A DNA stretch of 64,000 nt from Legionella waltersii. Its GTDB lineage: Bacteria; Pseudomonadota; Gammaproteobacteria; Legionellales; Legionellaceae. A program made the translations under genes and the position numbers. The notes under the pieces were generated by a model, which was not told the origin of the DNA, searched no databases, and saw only the letters and a list, made by a program, of their open reading frames with translations. The DNA lies in assembly GCF_001468085.1 (NCBI RefSeq), contig NZ_LNZB01000006.1, positions 142,296-206,295 of the forward strand, in the 5' to 3' direction. Below are positions 25,843 through 34,035 of the stretch, in pieces; the stretch's first letter is position 1; each line of letters begins with the position of its first letter.

Positions 25843-26790
25843 AAATTCCATAATCGTGAATAGACCTTGGCTTGGATAAGCATTTAGGAAATGAAAACCT
25901 GTGTCTGAAATGAGTTCTACCCATTTCTTAACAGTTCTTTGTTTTCCACCGACCAATACCATCATGATAATGTCCATGGTTTTATTGGTATGGGGCATAT
26001 TGCTCTCAGGAATAGCTTGTTCAGCAATCAGTAGAGTACTTTCTTTAGGTATTTCTTTGTACAAGGAAATTAAAAGCCGTTTGGTCGTTTCATCGTTGAA
26101 ATCATGTAAAATGCCTTTCAACACATAAGCTTCCGCTTTTTGCAAATTAGACCAATTCACTGTGTTCACTCTATTTGTTTGATGAGGATCAATTTTAAAA
26201 GTGGATGTTATCAAATCAGGATTGCTTTGCTTTAACTCATGAATTAAATGTTCACGACCATACCCTATGTCTACAATGCTGTTAAATTGAGAAAATGGGT
26301 AGCTTGCAATAATCGCTCTATCATCGATGGCTGATAACTTATCCATACCTTGTTTAAACTGATCTTTTCTTTCACCATTACTGTTTATTAAAGAAAAAAA
26401 ATCGGTGTTATGTTGTCTAATAAAAGGGGTAACTCCAGTTTTTAATCCATCTTCTAGATTAGAAAAGGCTTGCCACCAAGTTTCATCAACCATACTAATG
26501 ACATGTTTCATCGATTCAGGGTGATTTTGTTGTAATGGATGGGATAACGATGTCAGGCAATAGCCTGAATCCGTTTTGAGAAACACGCCATAATCAGAAA
26601 GAAAACTCAGAACTCGATCCAATAGCTCAGGAATTGTTGAGGTGCTTGCAGCCAATTTTTCTATCGACGTTGGGCCTTCTGACATATAATCAGCAACACC
26701 TAAGCGTGCAACAGCATGAATTGCTCTCGAAACAACGTACGCACGTGACATGTTTGCTAATTGCAGATGTGCTGGAAGCTCGTTATTCAT
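25816..26790 (-). CDS. SAM-dependent O-methyltransferase (plant/acetylserotonin type)
   Basis: A 324-residue enzyme with an N-terminal winged-helix dimerisation domain (ARLGVADYMSEGPTSIEKLA and LTSLSHPLQ) and a C-terminal Rossmann methyltransferase domain. The catalytic histidine is in YVLKGILHDFNDE and the C-terminal GGKQRTVKKWVELISDTGF is characteristic. The SAM-binding glycine motif reads DIGYGREHL where DxGGGxG is usual, so two glycines are replaced; activity is possible but less certain. GAGG precedes the ATG. The overlap with the beta-lactamase end means the two transcripts face each other. It might methylate a hydroxylated aromatic made by the neighbouring KMO. Confidence 0.85.
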   Translation of the reverse strand: MNNELPAHLQLANMSRAYVVSRAIHAVARLGVADYMSEGPTSIEKLAASTSTIPELLDRVLSFLSDYGVFLKTDSGYCLTSLSHPLQQNHPESMKHVISMVDETWWQAFSNLEDGLKTGVTPFIRQHNTDFFSLINSNGERKDQFKQGMDKLSAIDDRAIIASYPFSQFNSIVDIGYGREHLIHELKQSNPDLITSTFKIDPHQTNRVNTVNWSNLQKAEAYVLKGILHDFNDETTKRLLISLYKEIPKESTLLIAEQAIPESNMPHTNKTMDIIMMVLVGGKQRTVKKWVELISDTGFHFLNAYPSQGLFTIMEFSCKSIGVK

Positions 26791-26906
26791 TATTAGTCCT
26801 CTTTATGCAGATGCAAGGATGGTTTGGCATTAATACGATTCGATCAGTTCAATGATAATTATTTTATGTTAGGATGGATACATTATTTCATTGAAATTTA
26901 TGATGC

Positions 26907-27416
26907 ATGAAATTTGATATTCAACTCTTGTTTTCGCCTAAGTATGCTAAATGGATAATCATTGGCCTTATTACTTTGTTTTCAATGTTGATAATTTATA
27001 GTTACGCCAGCCTATTATTTTTTAAGATCGGAGCGGCCTCAACACAAAACTCTGAGACAAATGCAGTCGAGCTTCCAAAACAAGAGGATGCCAAGCATTT
27101 TTTAAAGGCTTCTTTGTTTGGCGTGTATATGCCAAATGACTTAAATGACGATAATGTAAAAGAGTCACTCTTAAATGTGACTCTTGTGGGCATACTTTAT
27201 GATGAAAATCCCGAAAATTCTCAAGTGATAATCCGTTCATCAAGTGGAGATGAGAAAACCTATGTAATCGGAGATAAAATACCTGGCGGAGCAGTGATAA
27301 AACGGATAATACCTAATGGCGTATTAGTGGAAAGAGATGGTACATTAGAGAGTTTAAGTCTTCCAAAAAATGAATTGAATTTTGAACCTGTAGCAAAGCC
27401 TTTGAAAGAGGATTAG
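26907..27416 (+). CDS. lspC: Type II secretion system protein C
   Basis: A 169-residue inner-membrane component (GspC) that links the cytoplasmic-membrane platform to the outer-membrane secretin. It has a short cytoplasmic N-terminus, one transmembrane helix (WIIIGLITLFSMLIIYSYASLLFF, about 17-40) and a periplasmic homology region: ASLFGVYMP, NVTLVGILYD and VIGDKIPGGAVIKRIIPNGVLVERDG. The PDZ or coiled-coil end of larger GspC proteins is absent, as in the short Legionella form. In Legionella lspC is separate from the other type II secretion genes, and no other such gene is seen here. It is 5 bp upstream of a Sel1-like lipoprotein gene. Confidence 0.9.
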   Translation: MKFDIQLLFSPKYAKWIIIGLITLFSMLIIYSYASLLFFKIGAASTQNSETNAVELPKQEDAKHFLKASLFGVYMPNDLNDDNVKESLLNVTLVGILYDENPENSQVIIRSSSGDEKTYVIGDKIPGGAVIKRIIPNGVLVERDGTLESLSLPKNELNFEPVAKPLKED

Positions 27417-27421
27417 AGTGC

Positions 27422-27802
27422 ATGTATAGAATACGTAAATTGTTATTGATGATGATTTGTATTCCTGTGATTGTTGGATGCGTTACCGGAGCTTTAAGCC
27501 TAAGGGAGGGAATTCAGAGTTTTAAAGCCCAAGATTATAGAAGGGCATTTATTCGTCTAAAGCCGGAAGCGATCAAAGGGAACCCAGAGGCTCAATATGC
27601 AGTCGGCTATATGTATTATTATGGTCAGGGCGTGGTAGAGGATAGAAAGAAGGCCTGGTTTTGGATAAATAAAGCAGCGGCATTAGGTCAACCCGATGCG
27701 CAGGTTGCTGTTCAAATTCTGCAAAAAAGACACCAGGAAGATAAGCGAATATTTGATAACAAACAGTTGCAGCATTTTCCAGTGAGTGAGGAACCTTATT
27801 AG
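27422..27802 (+). CDS. Sel1-repeat lipoprotein
   Basis: A 126-residue lipoprotein: signal MYRIRKLLLMMICIPVIVGC with a lipobox IVGC giving a lipidated Cys20. The mature part holds about two Sel1-like repeats (EAQYAVGYMYYYGQGVVEDRK and AFFWINKAAALGQPDAQVAV-like helices), a fold for protein contacts. It begins 5 bp after lspC and so is co-transcribed with it. A role near the type II secretion apparatus is possible but only by context. The gene runs directly into GGGGACGG palindromes. Confidence 0.85.
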   Translation: MYRIRKLLLMMICIPVIVGCVTGALSLREGIQSFKAQDYRRAFIRLKPEAIKGNPEAQYAVGYMYYYGQGVVEDRKKAWFWINKAAALGQPDAQVAVQILQKRHQEDKRIFDNKQLQHFPVSEEPY

Positions 27803-27810
27803 TATTATAT

Positions 27811-27917
27811 GGGGACGGACCCCAGTGGGGTCCGTCCCCATTTTTTTTCACTGGGGTCCGTCCCCATTTTTTTTTCACTGGGGTCCGTCCCCATTTTTTT
27901 TCGGTCCCCATTTTTTT
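27811..27917. repeat. GGGGACGG palindrome plus tandem half units
   Basis: A perfect palindrome, GGGGACGGACCCC with centre AGT, spans 27811-27839. It is followed by two tandem right-half copies (CACTGGGGTCCGTCCCC at 27849 and 27876, period 27 bp), each flanked by T runs, and a shorter remnant. The structure is a strong bidirectional hairpin between the Sel1 gene and the convergent exchanger gene and would act as a terminator. Confidence 0.85.
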
Positions 27918-27918
27918 C

Positions 27919-27963
27919 GAAAACTACTTTTTAACGAAGAGATTGGGTGTTTCTTGTAAGTCC
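27919..27963 (-). repeat. Half copy of the 120-bp hairpin element
   Basis: Read on the minus strand, it begins GGACTTAC and continues with CCCAATCTCTTCGTTAAAAA, the same end as the elements at 8337 and 31664, and then stops in the inner arm (GTAGTTTTCGA), where the GGGGACGG repeats begin. Only one end is present. The inner-arm sequence differs from both full copies. Confidence 0.7.
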
Positions 27964-27967
27964 TGTC

Positions 27968-28924
27968 CTAGCTACTGCTCTTTACTAGCATCGAAGCCAG
28001 GTAACTAAAATACACCAGAAGAAGCACTCCTCCGTGCCATGAGGATTTTTTCTTGTAATAGTAATTAATCATTAAGAGAAGAAGAGTTATTGCGATTAAC
28101 ACGGGCATATCTCGCCATATAACTACAGTACTTACTTTGTTAGGGGTGATAAGACTTGGGAATGCAAGAATTAAAAGTAAGTTGTAAATATTCGATCCGA
28201 GAATGGTTCCCACTGCCAAGGCCTCTTCATCTTTATAAACAGCGATTAATGCTGTCGCCAATTCAGGAAGTGATGTACCGATGGAAATGATGGTTAACCC
28301 AACGGTTAACTCGCTAAATCCAGACCATTTTGCAAATGCAGCAGCCGTTAAAACAAGAAATTTCGAGCTTATTGGTAGTAATATTAAACCAATACCTATA
28401 CTCACAAAATTTGCAACAACAGTTCTGTTTGTGTGGCTACCTCCTTGAAACTGATTGACAAACATATCCTTATTTTTGCTGTGGTTTACCAGGTGTATAA
28501 AATAAGAAATACTGGCCAAACAGCCAATTAAGAATAGGCAACCATCTACTCTCCCTAAGTAACCATCAAGCATTAGACTATAGGCAAACAACATGATGAT
28601 CAGTAAAACCGGAATGGTTTTTTTCAATTTATAATGATCTAAAGCATTTGGTTTAAGAAACAAGGTGATACCAAGTATTAAACCAATGTTAGCGATATTA
28701 GAACCGATAGCATTTCCAATCGTTAATTCATCTTTATTTGCAAGTGCAGAGGATATTGAAAAAAAAATCTCGGGGGCGCTTGTTCCAATAGCGACTATTG
28801 TTAATCCAACCAGTAATGTGGGTACTTTGTAATGAATGGCAAGATTTGTTGCACCACTCACTAAATGATTGGCGGACCAAATGAGAGCAAAAAAGCTTGC
28901 GATAAATAGGAATAATGTACTCAT
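27968..28924 (-). CDS. Calcium/sodium antiporter (YrbG-type CaCA exchanger)
   Basis: A 318-residue inner-membrane cation exchanger. It has ten to eleven hydrophobic segments arranged as two inverted halves, each with the alpha-repeat signature: VGLTIVAIGTSAPEIFFS near 43-60 and VGLTIISIGTSLPELATA near 205-222. Each is followed by GSNIANIGLILG or GSNIYNLLLIL. The cation-binding glutamates in both repeats are present, so transport should be intact. It exchanges Ca2+ or K+/Na+ for Na+ or H+. It stands alone between repeats. Confidence 0.93.
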   Translation of the reverse strand: MSTLFLFIASFFALIWSANHLVSGATNLAIHYKVPTLLVGLTIVAIGTSAPEIFFSISSALANKDELTIGNAIGSNIANIGLILGITLFLKPNALDHYKLKKTIPVLLIIMLFAYSLMLDGYLGRVDGCLFLIGCLASISYFIHLVNHSKNKDMFVNQFQGGSHTNRTVVANFVSIGIGLILLPISSKFLVLTAAAFAKWSGFSELTVGLTIISIGTSLPELATALIAVYKDEEALAVGTILGSNIYNLLLILAFPSLITPNKVSTVVIWRDMPVLIAITLLLLMINYYYKKKSSWHGGVLLLVYFSYLASMLVKSSS

Positions 28925-28995
28925 TAATTACTAGGCTCTAATGAAGCGTTTCTTAAATGATAATACGAGAATTAAATCCAAGATAGAGCTATTAA

Positions 28996-30039
28996 TTATT
29001 CCTCTGAAAATACTTTGCTGAGTATGAGGCTAGTAGGCTTGGCAAGGCCAACAGAGGATAACTCGTCTCGTGTAAACCACTTGCCCGTACTTTCAAAAGT
29101 TGAGTTGTTAGCGAGTTCAGTTTTAATTAAAATGGCTTTAATTTCCAAATCAAAATGACTAAAGCTGTGCTTGAACTGAGTGATCAATTGTGGTTCATGA
29201 CTTTGCAGGTTGAAATGACTAAGCCATTGCAAGGGATTAGCATCTGCTTCAATACTAGGTAAACACCAAAGTCCTCCCCACAAGCCAGTAGGTGGTCTTT
29301 TATCCAAATAAATCGAATTCAGAGGGTTCAGAATAGCTAAAAACTGCTGAGAGTAACAGGGTTTTTGTTTTTTAGGTTTTTTATTGGGATATTGAGCTTG
29401 TTCATTTTGCTTAAAAGCCTTGCAGTTTTCATTGATTGGACACTTTAAGCACGTTGGATTTCTACTAGTACAACATGTTGCACCTAGGTCCATGATGGCT
29501 TGAGTATAATCCGCACACCGTTGCTGATGCATACAGGATTGAGCAATAGCCCACAATTCATTTTTGACAGCAGTACTTTCTGGCCAGCCTGCTATCAGAA
29601 AAAAACGGCATAAAACTCGTTTAACATTACCATCTAAAATTGCAGCAGGTTTGTTAAATGCTTGAGAAATTATTGCGGCAGCAGTAGATGGACCAATCCC
29701 AGGTAATTGCATCAACTTGGCCTTATCAGTTGGGAAATGACCCTCATAGGATTCTGTGATTATCTTGGCTGTTTTATGTAAATTTCTAGCTCTACTGTAA
29801 TAGCCTAGGCCTGACCAGTAGGATAAAACATCATCCTCCTGTGCGATTGCTAGGGATTCAATGTCGGGAAACCTCGACATAAATCGGTTAAAATAGGGTA
29901 TGACAGTCTGAACTTGCGTTTGCTGTAACATAATTTCAGAAATCCAGACTCGGTATGGATGGCGAGGGTTTTGCCAAGGAAAATCCTTACGGCCATAGAT
30001 GTCATACCAATGCAGTAATGGTTCAGTGAATTGAACCAT
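28996..30039 (-). CDS. mutY: Adenine DNA glycosylase
   Basis: Removes adenine mispaired with 8-oxoguanine (347 residues from the ATG at 30039). The helix-hairpin-helix is LPGIGPSTAAAI, with catalytic acids in SEIMLQQTQV and the LDGNVKRVLCR motif. The four iron-sulphur cysteines are spaced C-x6-C-x2-C-x5-C in CCTSRNPTCLKCPINENC. A MutT-like C-terminal domain follows. The frame is open to a TTG at 30057, which would overlap the AsmA gene stop by 4 bases; the ATG at 30039 matches the family N-terminus (VQFTEPLLHWYD) but neither has a strong ribosome site. Confidence 0.95.
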   Translation of the reverse strand: MVQFTEPLLHWYDIYGRKDFPWQNPRHPYRVWISEIMLQQTQVQTVIPYFNRFMSRFPDIESLAIAQEDDVLSYWSGLGYYSRARNLHKTAKIITESYEGHFPTDKAKLMQLPGIGPSTAAAIISQAFNKPAAILDGNVKRVLCRFFLIAGWPESTAVKNELWAIAQSCMHQQRCADYTQAIMDLGATCCTSRNPTCLKCPINENCKAFKQNEQAQYPNKKPKKQKPCYSQQFLAILNPLNSIYLDKRPPTGLWGGLWCLPSIEADANPLQWLSHFNLQSHEPQLITQFKHSFSHFDLEIKAILIKTELANNSTFESTGKWFTRDELSSVGLAKPTSLILSKVFSEE

Positions 30040-30053
30040 TAAATTGCTTATAG

Positions 30054-31595
30054 TCAATTGAGAAGCTCTTTTAAGGGTTCCCCAATCATTTTAATTGGTG
30101 TTGTAATGGTGTTTTTGATCATCAAAGCACTCAATAAAGGATTAATTAAACTGAAATCTGGCGCAACAGTTGGGTGTTCAATAGTACCAGTTACAATAAT
30201 TGGGAATGAACCACCGAGAACCTTCTGGAATTGTTGTAAGGTTTTGTCATCGTAACTATCAAGAAATGCAGCTTTTAGTTTTGAGTGGAGTGTTTTATTC
30301 AATAAATTAAGGTTTCCTTGTCCATTGATAGTTAATCGATTGGTTTGTAAGAGATACGAGTCACTCTCCATAATGCCTTTAGCTAAGGTATATTTGAAGT
30401 TGGCTAATTTGAAAGAGGTGTTTCCTTGAGGTACTTTGCTTTGTTCCCAATTTAAGGATTTTATTGATTTTTTGGGATCCGAAGGTGCTAAGTTTGCAAG
30501 AGCATTCAGTTTTGTTTTCAATGTATTGATGAGCTGTTCGATATTAAGATTAAATACTTCACCATCCTTAAGGGTTAAAGTGCCTTTACTGTCTATATGC
30601 TCAAGATTTATGTCTTTAAGGGGTATTGATGCATGGATAGAATAATCTAAACGACCGCTTATGGACTTATTTCCTAACAGTGCAGTCATGAGATCCTGTC
30701 CATCAAGGTTAGTCGCTGTCTGGTTAATTAACAGCTGTTTGGAAATAAGGTTTAATTCCATATCGCCAATGGACTCACCCTTATAAAGAGAAAGAGTCAA
30801 TGGATTAGAGATTAGCGCACCTTTATGTGATTTAAGTGTGGCATTGACTTTGTTAATGACAAATTGATTTAAAGTTATATTGTTTAAAACCAATTGCCCT
30901 TCAATAGACGATTGATTAACTCCATTTTTCATGTCTTCTAAAATCAATGGAGAAAGGCTAATACGTCCTTTGAAGTTCAAGGTTGCTTTTGCAGTTGACA
31001 TAGTTGGAATGCTTATCAATTTACCTTTGATTTGAACTGAGAAAGGATTGTGTTTAAAATTGATTTGTTCCGCTCCAATCTGGATGTTTTTAACTATTGT
31101 GGCCCCGTCTTTATTGTTAAGAATAAGTTGTCCATGGCTTAAAATTAGCTTTTGAATGGCGAATTGTTTATTCATCTTGGCGTTTGGGGTGGATGCTATT
31201 TTTTGTTGGGCATTTGATTCTTGTATAGATGTGTTGTTGTGATTGAATTCGAGCTTAAAACCATCGGCATGAATTTCACTAAATATCAATTGACCGCGAA
31301 GAAGTGGTGTAATTTTTAAATTTAAAAGCAATTTATCAATTGACAAAGAGTAATTGTCTTTAGACTTTTCGTTGCCAATGAGTAACTGATTGAATTTAAG
31401 TCCTGGTCTAGGAAATAGTTGCCACGAAATTGCACCATTTATATGGCTATCTTTATGAGTGGATTGAGTTATTTGTTGGTTGATTAGCTGTTTAATCGTT
31501 TCTGGATCGATGCTTTTTGCTAATATCCACAGGGTGAGGGACGCCAATAAGCCAAGAGTAATCATCGAAAGTACTATTTTTCTTAGAAACTTCAT
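30054..31595 (-). CDS. AsmA family protein
   Basis: A 513-residue envelope protein of the AsmA group. It has one N-terminal transmembrane anchor (IVLSMITLGLLASLTLWILA) and a large periplasmic region with the AsmA start (FPRPGLKFNQLLIGN) and C-terminal repeats (YSIHASIPLKDINLEHIDSKGTLTLKDG). Members form hydrophobic grooves that move phospholipids to the outer membrane or affect its assembly. It lies immediately before mutY, with gene ends nearly overlapping. AGGG precedes the ATG. A hairpin element lies 69 bp upstream of the start. Confidence 0.9.
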   Translation of the reverse strand: MKFLRKIVLSMITLGLLASLTLWILAKSIDPETIKQLINQQITQSTHKDSHINGAISWQLFPRPGLKFNQLLIGNEKSKDNYSLSIDKLLLNLKITPLLRGQLIFSEIHADGFKLEFNHNNTSIQESNAQQKIASTPNAKMNKQFAIQKLILSHGQLILNNKDGATIVKNIQIGAEQINFKHNPFSVQIKGKLISIPTMSTAKATLNFKGRISLSPLILEDMKNGVNQSSIEGQLVLNNITLNQFVINKVNATLKSHKGALISNPLTLSLYKGESIGDMELNLISKQLLINQTATNLDGQDLMTALLGNKSISGRLDYSIHASIPLKDINLEHIDSKGTLTLKDGEVFNLNIEQLINTLKTKLNALANLAPSDPKKSIKSLNWEQSKVPQGNTSFKLANFKYTLAKGIMESDSYLLQTNRLTINGQGNLNLLNKTLHSKLKAAFLDSYDDKTLQQFQKVLGGSFPIIVTGTIEHPTVAPDFSLINPLLSALMIKNTITTPIKMIGEPLKELLN

Positions 31596-31663
31596 AAGGT
31601 CAACCCTGATAGTAAAAGGTACAGCATATCGATTATGAAATCTCTGTCAAGCTGAAACAGACA

Positions 31664-31783
31664 GGACTTACGCAAAACCCCAATCTCTTCGTTAAAAATA
31701 AATTTCAATTCGGTCATTTAGTTGATCTAAACTCCCGCATTGAAATTTATTTTTGCCTCGACCTTTGAGTTTTGCGTAAGTCC
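31664..31783. repeat. 120-bp hairpin element, copy B
   Basis: This element has the same length, orientation and ends as the one at 8337-8456. Its inner arms are AAAAATAAATTTCAAT (31694-31709) and the exact complement (31739-31754), 16 bp and perfect. The 12-base arm positions shared with copy A differ at five places, and each difference is matched by the complementary change on the other arm. The core between the arms is nearly identical in both copies. The rest of the 415-bp gap (31596-32010) shows no gene, only an A+T-rich leader for the gene at 32011. Confidence 0.85.
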
Positions 31784-32010
31784 TGACAGACGAAGAAGTG
31801 TTAAGAAGTTGTAGTTCTGTAAAAAAAAAGTGCTAAATCTATTGCAACAATCTTGAGGTCAATCTAGACTGTTTTAAGGAGTATTTTTAAGTTCTTAATA
31901 AGTAACATGACCAACCCGTTATCAATTGAGTTGTAATGCGTTAAAGAAAAGACGTAGTTTTGCTTTATTAGAGCTACTCAGGATGAGTTCAATAATTCAA
32001 GGAGAGCAGC

Positions 32011-32667
32011 ATGCGTCAGGGCCAATCCGAGATTGTGGTTTTAAAACCAACCACTGTATTTTTAGCATTTCTAGCTTCACAGTTACCTGAAAGTCATTTA
32101 CCCAGTCTTAATCAATTGGAAACCGATAATACCGCTTATGTGATTCCAAAAGAGGATTCCGATGAAGCAACTTTAGATCATATTGAAATGCACTTCCAAA
32201 TGATGTTTAGGCATGAAATAGGTCGTTGGTTAGGGGAAAATGCACGGAATAGCATTGAAACAAGTTTTATCGATTTTGTGAGTTGTTTCAAACTAGAAAT
32301 GCATTCTCATATTATTTTGATGGAGCCTAGAATTGAAGATGGTCATCAATTGCTTGAGATAAAACCTAGAGAAGCTCTTTTAGAATGGATTAAGTCAAGT
32401 ATTGAAGATTCTGAAGGGTTAGCAGATGTTCTTGATAAGGTCAGCTTGACACAGATAGCTGAAAATTCAACAGTTATTGTTAAGAATTTTGCAAATTTAA
32501 AGGACATTAAGCCTTTTATAGAGCTCTACTATCAGCCAATCTTTGAAACGGCCATGACAAGAATGTCAAACCAATCTAGAGAATGGCCTGAGGTTAATTC
32601 ATTCACAGCTTTTAGCAAGTATTTTGCCGTTCAAATACATACTCAATTGAAACATTTGCACCGTTAA
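32011..32667 (+). CDS. Hypothetical protein
   Basis: A 218-residue soluble protein that begins MRQGQSEIVVLKPTTVFLAFLASQL. AAGGAG precedes the ATG. The sequence is acidic and predicted mainly helical with no known motif; a core stretch DEATLDHIEMHFQMMFRHEIGRWLG and the C-terminal YFAVQIHTQLKHLHR stand out. It begins a possible operon with the coiled-coil membrane protein (11 bp downstream), the small VYVKR protein and the DegQ-like protease. The four share strand and short gaps, and a role in envelope protein quality control is a guess from the protease only. Confidence 0.75.
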   Translation: MRQGQSEIVVLKPTTVFLAFLASQLPESHLPSLNQLETDNTAYVIPKEDSDEATLDHIEMHFQMMFRHEIGRWLGENARNSIETSFIDFVSCFKLEMHSHIILMEPRIEDGHQLLEIKPREALLEWIKSSIEDSEGLADVLDKVSLTQIAENSTVIVKNFANLKDIKPFIELYYQPIFETAMTRMSNQSREWPEVNSFTAFSKYFAVQIHTQLKHLHR

Positions 32668-32677
32668 GGAGTCCACT

Positions 32678-33574
32678 ATGGAACCAGTGACTATAGCCCT
32701 TATTTGCGCGGCAGCTTTTGGAGCAGTTGTAGCTTTATCTGCATTTGTAAGACAATTATTGGTGAGTAGAGATAAGAATCTAAATGATGAAGCTCAAAGA
32801 AAAGCCATTACCCAGGAGGCGGGTGAGCTTGAAAAAATGAGAGAACAAATGCAGAACAATAAGCGGTTTGACTCTCACTACCAAGTATTAGGCTCGAATA
32901 AAGATGCGATAATCTATCTTGATAATAAAATTGAAGATATTTTGAAAAAGAAATCACTGTTGGTTGAAAGATACGCACAAGTATCGTTAAAGGAATCCAA
33001 TGCCATTGTTAGTGGGGGCGTATCTCCTGATCGCAAAGAGTCCTTAGATAAATTAAAAGAAGAAATCGATCAAGAAATTAAATTCTATAACAGTGAATTA
33101 GAACATCTACAAGAAAGAAGAAAATCATTATGGGATTCTCATGCAGATCTGCAAGACTATTTGTTACAGCAAGAGAAAACAAGAAATGAAAATTTGGATA
33201 ACCTCTATAAGCAACACACTGGCTTACTGGAGAAAATCTACATTCGTCATATCGATGATAGTGAGCATATCGCTAAGCAGAGTATTGACGCTGGTAGCAA
33301 TGCATTCAAGATGATGATACTAGCACCAATACAGTTTTTACTTCAGTACTTTAATATCTCGACTGGTATAGCTCTTGATCAGTCAAAGTGGGAAACAAAC
33401 TCTAGGGATGAGGTCGAAGACACTGAGGGAGATATCAATGATCAAGACAAAAGCGATGACGAGGTAAATAGCGATACTGATTCTAATAATGACCCTGAGT
33501 CAAATGATTCAGACAAAGACGAATCAAACGAAAATAATGATTCAGAAACCGATTCTAAATTTATGTTTGCATAA
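32678..33574 (+). CDS. Membrane-anchored coiled-coil protein with acidic tail
   Basis: A 298-residue protein with one N-terminal membrane segment (EPVTIALICAAAFGAVVALSAFV) and then about 150 residues of charged heptad-like coiled coil (about 35-190). Residues from about 243 to the end are strongly acidic and Ser/Asn-rich (DINDQDKSDDEVNSDTDSNND), ending KFMFA. The acidic low-complexity tail is unusual. AAGGAG precedes the ATG. It is placed between two other unrecognised genes. The tail with an adjacent F-M-F end is not a recognised secretion signal. Confidence 0.75.
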   Translation: MEPVTIALICAAAFGAVVALSAFVRQLLVSRDKNLNDEAQRKAITQEAGELEKMREQMQNNKRFDSHYQVLGSNKDAIIYLDNKIEDILKKKSLLVERYAQVSLKESNAIVSGGVSPDRKESLDKLKEEIDQEIKFYNSELEHLQERRKSLWDSHADLQDYLLQQEKTRNENLDNLYKQHTGLLEKIYIRHIDDSEHIAKQSIDAGSNAFKMMILAPIQFLLQYFNISTGIALDQSKWETNSRDEVEDTEGDINDQDKSDDEVNSDTDSNNDPESNDSDKDESNENNDSETDSKFMFA

Positions 33575-33627
33575 TCTTTGGTCTTAAATATCATGCGATG
33601 ACATTTTTGGCTTTATATATTACAATG

Positions 33628-33657
33628 CTTACCACGTGGAGTGTCTAACGTGGTAAG
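33628..33657 (+). promoter_or_regulatory. Inverted repeat upstream of the VYVKR-family gene
   Basis: CTTACCACGT and ACGTGGTAAG are perfect 10-bp inverted arms around a 10-bp centre, ending 39 bp before the GTG start at 33697. There is no T run, so it may be an operator or leader hairpin rather than a terminator. Confidence 0.4.
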
Positions 33658-33696
33658 TGAATATCAGAAGCTTAATGAAATTAAGGATGATGACCC

Positions 33697-34035
33697 GTGG
33701 TTTATGTAAAAAGGAATAAGGAAGGTTTAATTTGTGCAGTCTTTGGCGAAAAAACAGAAGGCGCTACAGAACAAATTGATGTTACTAGTGCTGAGTTTTT
33801 AGACTTTATGATGCGCTATGATCATAATGCAAAAGACTTGCAATTTTTACAATCCGATCTGCAATTAATACGCGTCATTGAAGATTTGATAGCTGTATTA
33901 ATTGATAAACACGTTATCACTATTACAGATTTTCCACAGTTTGCGATAGATAAATTATTATCACGACAAGCAATTCGTAAGAAGTATGCTAGTAGTGCAG
34001 GTATGGAGTTTGGTGGAGATGATCAAGAGACGTAA
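33697..34035 (+). CDS. Conserved protein of unknown function (VYVKR family)
   Basis: A 112-residue cytoplasmic protein from a GTG start preceded by AAGGATG. It begins MVYVKRNKEGLICAVFGE and contains RVIEDLIAVLIDKHVITITDFP ... AIDKLLSRQ. This pattern matches a widespread gammaproteobacterial family that is often labelled, misleadingly, as tryptophan-synthase-beta-like; its role is unknown. Its final 17 bases overlap the protease gene. Confidence 0.8.
   Translation: MVYVKRNKEGLICAVFGEKTEGATEQIDVTSAEFLDFMMRYDHNAKDLQFLQSDLQLIRVIEDLIAVLIDKHVITITDFPQFAIDKLLSRQAIRKKYASSAGMEFGGDDQET

Noticed and set aside
27573..27911. A 112-codon minus-strand frame
   Set aside because: It is antisense to the Sel1 lipoprotein gene and translates the GGGGACGG repeats.
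33697..34035. Tryptophan synthase beta subunit
   Set aside because: This is a common database label for the family, but the 112-residue protein has no PLP-binding lysine motif or TrpB fold features.
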